Of a stretch of 64,000 nt of DNA, positions 56,116-64,000 are shown one piece after another. The notes below the pieces were generated by a model. That model saw only the letters and a program-made list of their open reading frames with translations, had not been told where the DNA came from and did not search any database. Location of the stretch: positions 9,868,050-9,932,049 of the forward strand of contig NC_064044.1 in assembly GCF_932526225.1 (NCBI RefSeq), given 5' to 3'. Origin of the DNA: Nematostella vectensis (lineage: Eukaryota > Cnidaria > Anthozoa > Actiniaria > Edwardsiidae). The first letter of the stretch is position 1. Every line of letters starts with the position of its first letter. The position numbers and the translations under genes were made by a program.

Positions 56116-59072
56116 ATGAAGAAATATAACGAGACAGTGCGAGACACGCCAATCAAGCCGTCTTCAAATGGCTCCTGGTCGAAGTCCTTCACTTGGGGGT
56201 TTATACTTGCGGCGATAGTTGTGTTGGCTTTTGCGGGCGGCTTGTTAATCGGGAAATACGTTCTCCCGGGATATGCTTGTAGTCAAACCAAGGATCTCGC
56301 TGGTAAAGGTAGGATTGTTTCTATCGCGTGCGTCCATTCGTAAGATAGGCAGGAGATGAATAGCTAGCTGTCTGCATCGTAAGTGGTATAACATTACTAG
56401 TGAGAGCCATCATAGCGACCGGTTTATTGATATCCGTCAGATATTGGGGCTGGAGGGGGTAAGGGAAGCTGCGTTCCGATACAAGTGCGGGAGCCTAGAA
56501 TTTGCAATTCTTGCAATACTTAAAACGATCATTATGCAACAAACAGGCCCGTACCCATGGGGGAGGGAGGTGCGCAACACCCCCCAACACCACCACCACC
56601 ACCATCATCACCACCACTAACGACGGAAGGTCCATTTTCGGTTCTCAATAGACGTGCTATTTGTAGACAAAACTATAAAGCATGAGGTAGATAACTCTGA
56701 TATGTAGTCAAATTCGACAATAAACGTCCCGTGGAGATACTGAAAAGACATAAAAAAATCATTTTTTTTCGCGGGTGGTCAGATTGTTATCAGAGAACTC
56801 CCTCTACCCCACCCTCCCCCCCCCCCCCCCCCAGGAAAAAATTCTGGGTTCGGGCCCGACAAACAACTTTTATCGCATACGATCATATTTTTCCGTCCTC
56901 AATCTAGGCATATAATAAAAAAATAACTTAAACAAAGCCAAAAAAAACAAACGCATAAAAAATATCACCTGGATTTAGCTATGATACTTTATTCCACTCT
57001 CTAGGTTTCAATTTAGGAGAAACGGAATACCAAAGAAAACTTCAGTAGTCGTCGGTTTCACTTGCAGATATCGCAGATGTCCCAAGAGAGAGGCGGGAAG
57101 CCCCAGTAATCCCATCACCACCCGCGGTCACACTTGAGGACGTCCAGAACGAGATTCGGTTTTATTTGAAGACGGTCACCGCTAGGGACATATGCAAGTC
57201 TACCGATGTCATTTGTCAAACTGGTAAGGGATCATAGTCATGTGCTTGGCCATGATTATCTGAGCGGGAGCGGTGCGCAGTGGAGCTTATATGCATAAAT
57301 AATAAAAGATTAGGTGATTCAGATAAGAAACTACCTCGGCATTTTGTGTGTGTGTGGTGATGGTGGTGGTGATTGGGGGTGGGGTGGGGTGTTGCGCGCT
57401 CCCCTCCCTTCCACTCCTTGTTATGCCCTTGAGAGCGTGATGTGTTGGTGAGTTTTACGTGTGAAGATTAGGTTCTAATGACTGCATAGAATTAAACGAC
57501 TCCAAAATACTGTGGCAACACATCAACATCGCCGTGAAGGGAAGTCCTGAGTTCGGACTACTCCCCATCACAAGCCCCCCCCCCCCCCCCCGCCCCCCAT
57601 TCTTCTCCCCACCTTCCAAACCACACTCGACCTGGAGGTCCGTTAAAAGAAAGAAAAAAAGAAAGTACCAATTTATAAACAGGGAAGCACCTCTACATTT
57701 TAAATGGAAATTGAAATCGTTTCTTAGATTTGCGTTGTTGTTCTTTTAGAGCGCATCCATATATTTCGTTGTCAGTGCATATAGCGGATGGCAAATGGAA
57801 AAAAGGCAGTTTTACGACCGAAAGGAAGCATGAAAAAACTAGATATTTTTCTACCAAAGGCAAAAAAAGCAGAGGAAGGGGCACTGGGGGCACGTGCCCC
57901 CCCCCCCCCAAATATTTGGGGCGTGGCTGTGCCCCATTTTCTTAATGATTTTGTATTGTGCCCCGCCAATATTCCGAGGCCTGCTAGGGCACTGCCTCAT
58001 TCCGCCGAAGAATTACCATTCACCATGGCATTGATTAGAACTGATACAGTGTTAAATAACCGTGGTACGGAAGCCATTTCGCAGTCACGATGACGGCCTT
58101 TAGACCGCTTAGCTAGCTACTGGCCTAGAGAAGGTCTTCGTATTATAAACTTAGTAGTTTAATCGCTCACTCAAGTTCTTCGCTTTAGGACCAGAAGGTC
58201 CAAGTGGACCACAGGGGCCGCAAGGGGTTTCGGGTTCTCGAGGAGAAAAGGGTCATCCTGGCAACCCTGGTCCTAAAGGAGACATGGGCCTCGCAGGCCG
58301 CCCTGGGGCGCCAGGTCTTGATGGCGCCACAGGGCATCCGGGTCCGCCGGGCGATAGAGGCTGGCAAGGAGCCCCTGGACTCACTGGAGACACAGGACTA
58401 CCTGGCGACAAGGGACAAAAAGGAGACGAGGGACAAAAGGGAAACGAAGGGCCCCAAGGGCCACAAGGGTTTCGAGGTGGATTTGGCCCTAAAGGAAGAG
58501 CAGGTCCCAAAGGCAATGTAGGCCCTATAGGCCCTGCGGGGCTTGTGGGGCTGCCAGGTGAAAAAGGTGCCAAGGGGGACCGTGGGCGGAGAGGCAGAAT
58601 GGGTAGCAAAGGAAGCATGGGTCCTCCCGGGGAAAAAGGTCTTGACGGTAGACCCGGGGCAGCGTCTACAAGTAAGGGACAGCCTGGACTACCAGGGAAA
58701 GATGGTCAGAATGGAAAACCCGGAACCAAGGGAGACAAAGGGGACGTTGGACCGTTGGGCGTACCTGGCCTTCAAGGACCTAGAGGACTGTCTGGGATAA
58801 ACGGGCGGGACGGGGTCCCTGGGCAGAAAGGTAGACGAGGGAAACCAGGCGCCGAGGGAGAGAGCATTAAAGGCGACATAGGCCCTCCCGGGCTTCGTGG
58901 TAGAGATGGTGATACGGGGCCAAAGGGGGAGAAGGGTGCAAAAGGAGAGACCGGTATAGGGATTAAGGGAGATAATGGATTGCATGGTATAAATGGAATT
59001 GATGGGTTTCCTGGGAAAAAGGGTGAAGTCGGCCCTCCCGGACCACCAGGAAAATGCGCTAAAAAATGTTAA
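56116..59072 (+). CDS. Type II transmembrane collagen with furin site (MACIT-like)
   Basis: Three exons join in phase: 56116-56302, 57068-57223 and 58189-59072, giving 408 residues. Exon 1 encodes a short cytoplasmic N terminus and one hydrophobic segment at about residues 29-50 (GFILAAIVVLAFAGGLLIG); there is no cleavable signal peptide, so the protein should sit with its C terminus outside. Exon 2 has PRERREAP, a furin-type R-X-R-R site, and a short non-collagenous segment with two cysteines. Exon 3 is almost entirely Gly-X-Y, starting GPEGPSGPQGPQG and ending GPPGPPGKCAKKC, with small interruptions near GAASTSKGQ, GESIKGD and GIGIKGD. The plan matches membrane-associated collagens XIII, XXIII and XXV, which are shed by furin. 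Two donors in the same phase follow exon 1 (56303 and 56309). The terminal CAKKC may form interchain disulphides. Confidence 0.88.
56544..56860. mobile_element. MITE, CAGGCCCGTACCC family, copy 2
   Basis: It starts CAGGCCCGTACCCATGGG and ends TCTGGGTTCGGGCCCG. The interior is the reverse-complement match of 31248-31582, including GGTTCTCAATAG and GATACTGAAAAGACAT. It lies in the first intron of the collagen gene. Confidence 0.8.
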
Positions 59073-59704
59073 AATAAGCATTTTTAAACACTGTTGCCAA
59101 CATAAAGAGAAGCTGGGCCTTTTGTTGTTGCTGTTGTGTGTATGTGTTGTGTGTGTGAAAGCGTGATGGCACAAACCATATTCATGAAAAAAAAGGGATT
59201 TAGGTTCAACGCCTCTTTAAAAACAGAAAGGGTGGCTGACTCTTTGAGCGTTTGCCTAAGAGGCATATGGTCCCTTGGCCGCCAAAAAAAAATAGTTCAT
59301 TCCTAGTCCTTTTTCCATGTAATACCTATGACTACGCACCACGCGTAGTAGCGTTTGTCAGAAAGCTAAAGCCATTGAAAAACAAATTAAGATGGATTAT
59401 TTGGGAGAATAACCAAATTCCTAGCCCCGTTGGTTACGCAGTTATCGATGAGATGGCGAGTTGAAAATATTGAGGTCTATTTAGGCGCTTTGGGTCTCTT
59501 GGAAGCTCAATCAGCGATGCATTTGTCGTGCACTTATAGAGGTTTCAGATCACACGCGGTCTTCGCCGTCGAAAAAAATCTACGGCACTATTTAACTTTC
59601 GCTGTAGTGCGCTTTCAATCAATATGCCCTTGACCAATCACAGTCCAGTTAATGAACACCACCCAAAAAGATTTTATTTTTTCTTAGTTTCTGCAAGTCG
59701 GCTA
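59073..59704. other. Convergent intergenic region between collagen and REC114
   Basis: Both genes end here. A block at about 59262-59350 resembles an eroded part of the 12545-12699 element (GGCCGCCAAAAAA, CCATGTAATACCTATGACTA). I see no gene in it. Confidence 0.5.
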
Positions 59705-61914
59705 TTATCTCATGATTTCTGCTAGCTCTCTCTCGACTGCGTCCACGAAAGCTGGAAAGTTCGGATCCGTCAGACAAAAACGCAGCATCGTGTTCAAGCG
59801 TGACGTGGGTAGGTTGGTAGATTCGTACGCTCGTGGCAGATCACGCGCACCAGATGTTACCTTTAAAAGAAATTTACTCTTAAAGAGCCCTGCTCAGCCA
59901 TACCTTTTTTTGGTTCCATTCAATATTGGAAGAAAACGTGTGTGGTGAAATCTTTTTATAACCATATTAAAAGAAAGCTTTATATCTATTTACCAAAAGC
60001 GATAGAAAATATTTAAAATATAAAGATGTTGGCTGACAAAGGCTTTTCAAGAAGTTGTAAATTAAATGCGATTCAAATGCTTTAGATGAGGAATGGGAAG
60101 CAATGCATACACAGTATAGCGCAAAGTTTAGCTTACAGCTATTGAACGATTGTACACATAAAGTTTTATCCCATTCCCTACCGCAATTTCAGGGCCGTAA
60201 CGGAGGGTGGAGCACTTGGTGCAATTGCCCCCCCCCCCCCAATATTTTCAAAAATTACGAACCCAGGCGTCTCAATGTCGTGACACAACGGTCAAGTCCT
60301 GCTCGGAATGCATCCTGGGAAGGATTATGCACGCGCGAAAAGGATCACGGAAGCTTCGAGATGCATTCGGCTGCTCTTTAACGGAGGCTGGACACGCCTG
60401 GGTACGAGGCAGTACAACTACGGACTAACTGTATGGCCTGGGCGAACATCACAATAATTTAGAAAAAATCATATCACCTTTCTAGCCATCTCAGACACTG
60501 TCATACTCTCATCACTAGAGCCAGTCTCATCAACCGCGTCGCCAGAGGAGGTCTGAGAACAGGCAAATGCTTGAGAGTCTTCCATGGGAACCTGTGTGTC
60601 ATTGTCAGGTATCTCTCGTACAGGGAAATATGGTGTCACGCTAGTGACAAAGTCCTTGCATAACTCCACAGAGGAGGTAGTGCCAGCTTTTGCAAACCTG
60701 ATACGGAACCGCCGCGTCTCTGTCTGTAATGGGAGTTGCAGTACATATTCAAAAAAAAATTCATATACTGTATGGTGATCAGATGTGTTCATGTATTGTA
60801 TGGTGATCAGAAGTGTTCATGATGATAATGACGATTGTATTGGTTGCAATTAATCAGTTAATGATGATATTGATGATGGTAGTGTTTGCGATTGTTGCGA
60901 TGTTGACAACGGTAGTGATAGTTAAGAAGATGATTATGGTAGTAATTAAGATAATGATGTTGTGATGATGTTGATGATGGTAGCGAGAGTGATAATTCTT
61001 AATAACTAGATTCATTAGACTCCAAGTAGTCAAGACAACCAACTCCATTGTGGTTCATCAGAAACATGGGCTGTCTCTCACCAAGTCCTGAATCTTTGGT
61101 GGTGGTGGTGATGGTTGTACAGATTATAAAATGATGAGGAGGAGAAAAAATATAGTACCTTAACTCTGTATAGAAAAACTGCACAGTCGCCTTTAGCAGC
61201 TACGCGTAGCCACTTAGAAGCCTCAATCAAGGATAAATTTTCCTATTATGATAACAACAGAATCAGCTGTGGATCCAGGATTTCACGAAAGGGTACACAC
61301 TCAAAGGTGGAACGGACCCAAAATTTTGTGGATTGTAGCTCTCATAAATGTATGAACATTCTAACAAAAATTAGGCTTGTGATGAGGTCCAAAATCTTGT
61401 GACACGCCTAATGCGAGTGAGACAGCTATATACACAATTTTGGACCTCGTAACAAGCTTAATAATTTTGGTGAGAATGTTCATACATTATCTGTATTCAC
61501 CCGCATTGGCTCTCTTGTTTTTTTTTTTTTTTCACATATTTATTTACTGTATTTCACCTGATTTCACAAGTCATGTTGAGTTGACAGCTATGACAATAAA
61601 ATGCAATTTAGAATGAAAAGTTACACGTTGTTTTTACTCACATGAATTTGCGAATTCTGTGTCTCTGCACTTGATGAATTTGACGAAATTACCAGTCTAT
61701 TGGTATCCACCAGTGATACTTGGAGTTTAGTATAACTACCGACAGGCAGATGCTGGAAAAAAGGAATTACTCTATGACAAGGCAAACAAACGTCGTTTCA
61801 TTTAATGACAATATAATTTACCAGCCATTTGGTAGCCTTGTTTCCCGTTGTTGTTGTTGAATTTTCTACACATTTCGCATAACGTTCAAGGAGCCAAGAT
61901 TTGCATGTTGTCAT
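59705..61914 (-). CDS. REC114: Meiotic recombination protein REC114
   Basis: Five minus-strand exons join in phase 0 throughout: 61822-61914, 61642-61752, 61159-61242, 60478-60723 and 59705-59860, giving 229 residues (vertebrate REC114 is about 260). REC114 works with MEI4 and IHO1/Mer2 on meiotic chromosome axes to enable SPO11 double-strand breaks. Visible features: the N terminus SWLLERYAKC; a PH-like beta-rich core with ASKWLRVAAKGDCAVFLYRV and TRRFRIRFAKAGTTSSVELC; a Ser/Asp/Glu-rich linker (ACSQTSSGDAVDETGSSDES); and a C-terminal helix with DPNFPAFVDAVERELAEIM, matching the conserved PxFPxFVxxVE segment that contacts MEI4. All introns are GT/AG. Start: first ATG, directly before the conserved tryptophan. 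The stop is TAA at 59705-59707. Confidence 0.88.
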
Positions 61915-62025
61915 AATCCAGGTTAACTTGTGTCTAGTTGTTTACAAAGGAGCAATGAATCGAAGAGAAAATCGGGTGATTTTTTTTTTTTTTGCATTGG
62001 AAATACGCGCGCGCGACAAGAGTTA

Positions 62026-62039
62026 TTTTCCCGCCAAAA
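62026..62039. promoter_or_regulatory. E2F-like site upstream of REC114
   Basis: TTTTCCCGCCAAAA lies 112 bp upstream of the REC114 start codon and matches the TTTCCCGCC class of E2F motifs. An identical 14-mer occurs at 63569-63582. In mammals E2F6 complexes repress germline genes through such sites; use here is inferred. Confidence 0.5.
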
Positions 62040-62519
62040 GTATAAAACCACAGGTGACCCAACCCAACCCAGCCAATCTCTTTGCCAGCGCTTACGTAAA
62101 AGGAGGCTATTTTACAATCGCGAAGAGCTCGCCTGTTGTGCTGTGCTTTATGGTGGTTCAACTGAAAGTCTTTAACTTGTTTATCTGTTTCCGATTAATT
62201 ATATTATAATTAATTTATATTTTTCTCTTTCTCGAAAATAAGGCGCCAGATAAATCCAAAAACAGAACGACTGCTGTGTGGCGTGTTTAAAGTCCATATA
62301 ACCTTTCACAGTTGATAGACTTTGTCAATTTTTTATATTTTCATATTCCAAATGGTATGTGGTTCGTATGGACCCTATAAAACACGCATTCGCACGAATA
62401 ACTCAAATCTGTAATATTGAGGTATTTTGGCCAACCTGGAAAAAAGGCCGTAAACTGAAAGGCACGGGTCAAGTCATTTATGACGTAGATTGAGATGTCA
62501 ACCAAATTACATAAATGAT

Positions 62520-63170
62520 AAATGATAACTTTATTCCAATAAATACCAATACAGGTATATTAGGATAATATACAAAGTAGGTTGGCTTATATGCCTATCC
62601 TCTATTCATAATATTTAATTACATCATCACAAAATTTCAGGACTTGGCTCGTATAATGGAGTCATCTGTTAAGCTCATAATATACAAAAAAAGGTATTTT
62701 GGCCTTAACAGTTTAAAAGAGTTATTGATTGCAAATAGATCATTAAAAAGTACCCGACGTATATCATTGACATAGTCGCATTCCATTAAGGTATGGTACT
62801 CATCCCCAACCTTATTTTTTTCACATTTTTCACAAATCCTTAATTCATAAGGTAAATTTTTATAGCGGCCTGTTTCAATTGCTAGTTTGTGTGCCGAGAC
62901 ACGCAATCTAGTCATAGATTGTCGGCGTCTAACATTAGCTTCTGATAAATATTTTTCTAGTTTAAAATTTGTCTTGATCCACTATTTTGATTTAACTGTG
63001 CCTGGGTTCTCCAAAATGTTGCATAACTTTTATATAGTACTTTCTTAATATATTTTCCTAAGGTATGAATTTGTTGGCCTTCAATATCTATTTCCTGTAG
63101 TGTCTTTAAATCATACCAAGCAAATAGGGAATTGATAAACCTTACATGAGAAAACATATGCGCGCGCTAA
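62520..63170 (-). mobile_element. Non-LTR retrotransposon ORF2 C-terminal fragment
   Basis: Two minus-strand frames (62637-62957 and 62957-63157, interrupted by a frameshift or stop) resemble the tail of LINE reverse-transcriptase proteins: SLFAWYDLKTLQEI, then RRRQSMTRLRVSAHKLAIE, TGRYKNLPYELRICEKC and DEYHTLMECDYVNDIRR. The RLRVSAHKLxIExGRY and CxxC...H...C pattern is typical of this region. The catalytic reverse-transcriptase core is absent, so it is a dead 5'-truncated copy. Confidence 0.8.
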
Positions 63171-64000
63171 ACCGGTTCCCGTCTTCATGTCTTCTTAGTT
63201 ATTGCCGAAGAACGTTGTGAGGTTACAACTTTTACCGTCATCTTTATATCTTAACCTGGTAGTCAAATGATTATTTAACTTCAGGGAACAAATCTGCAAA
63301 ATTTAGCAGATATTCTTTAGTCTTTGAATTGTTTTTGCATTGTGCGCGCGCGCTTCATTCGCAATCAAGAATGGCGACATTCTCACGAGGGCGCGCTGTT
63401 TTTGAAACCTACAACAAAACGATATTTTCTTTTTTCGCATACAATTCTCGACTTTATTATTCTTCGCTTCGTTGAGGGTAGCATTGCAATAGAAAACAAT
63501 TCGCCAATATTTTGTGGTATTGCCGTCTCTGAATTTTAACAGATTTAAGGAAAATACGTTGTTTCAGATTTTCCCGCCAAAACTTTAAAAATTATCACTC
63601 GATTCAATCTCCTTTCGCGCGGCCAGGAAAATTTTCAAAGATCTGTAGAAAATTCAAATTTCGATAAAATTCAATTCTCTTTTCAGAATTTGAAGTTTAT
63701 CTATGCTTTGTTTTGGCTAGAATGATATAAGTGAAAGGTTTTAAGAACTTTAAAGATTCTTCAGGGTTCGGAGTAAACAAGGAGCAAGTAATCCGGACAA
63801 AAGTCACATAACATCTTTCAGCTGAGGGAACTTAACATTTCCCCCAAAGTAAATCTTCAATCCCTTGCTCTAAAATTAGAACCTCAAATCATGCCACCAT
63901 CTACCCGCCAATCAGAATCTTCCAGTCTTTATGAACATGATGGCATAGTCTCATCAAAATCAATGATTAAACTTAATTATCCGAAATGAGATGGAAAAAA
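63171..64000. other. Right-end flank, no certain gene
   Basis: It contains GCGCGCGCGC near 63343, an ATG with a 19-codon frame at 63372, and a second E2F-like 14-mer at 63569-63582. These could belong to a promoter of a gene outside the window. No exon could be supported. Confidence 0.35.

Noticed and set aside
63372-63431. Possible first exon reading MATFSRGRAVFETYNKT
   Set aside because: No GT donor in a useful place and no continuation inside the window.
1-64000. CRISPR-like arrays among the regular repeats
   Set aside because: The arrays are contiguous tandem units without unique spacers, and the gene context is animal.

Overview
This is a metazoan nuclear window. The genes are intron-rich, splice sites are GT/AG, there is no operon logic, and more than half of the sequence is minisatellite, microsatellite or small DNA-transposon debris. 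The gene set points to an invertebrate animal: a CAP-Gly-bearing kinesin-3, a PDZ protein of the PDLIM/Zasp type, a furin-cleavable transmembrane collagen and the meiotic factor REC114. An anthozoan cnidarian is my best guess from gene style and repeat content; this is inference and cannot be proven without a search.

Layout. (1) About 1.0-15.0 kb, minus strand: a PDZ-domain gene of PDLIM/Zasp/Enigma style. Four phase-compatible exons are visible and the gene runs off the left edge; its last visible intron carries a 5.4 kb array of a ~52-bp minisatellite. A perfect CArG box lies 62 bp upstream of its start codon. (2) About 15.0-18.5 kb: intergenic, with MITE-like elements and a 33-bp minisatellite. 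(3) 18.5-55.5 kb, minus strand: one very large kinesin-3 gene of the KIF13B/Khc-73 type, with 37 exons placed by hand, nearly all with consistent phase. It encodes motor, FHA, coiled coil, KIF1B/MBS-type stalk, a 557-codon low-complexity linker exon and a C-terminal CAP-Gly. Its introns hold most of the tandem arrays and mobile elements, including a ~4.1 kb DNA transposon in the opposite orientation carrying a decayed transposase. (4) 56.1-59.1 kb, plus strand: a three-exon type II transmembrane collagen, divergently arranged with the kinesin. (5) 59.7-61.9 kb, minus strand: a complete five-exon REC114, tail-to-tail with the collagen. (6) 62.5-63.2 kb: a fragment of a non-LTR retrotransposon.

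The most unusual signal is in the kinesin gene. At least seven exon-intron junctions have been partly duplicated: the last bases of an exon plus its splice donor, or the first bases plus the acceptor, recur in the adjoining intron. Two have expanded into minisatellites, from the P-loop exon and from the [12 protein letters not shown] exon. In six of the seven the extra copy lies on the side where normal splicing skips it. This suggests neutral tandem duplication across splice junctions as a source of intronic minisatellites.

The four genes do not form a pathway: kinesin-3 transport, a cytoskeletal PDZ adaptor, a membrane collagen and a meiotic double-strand-break factor are simply neighbours.
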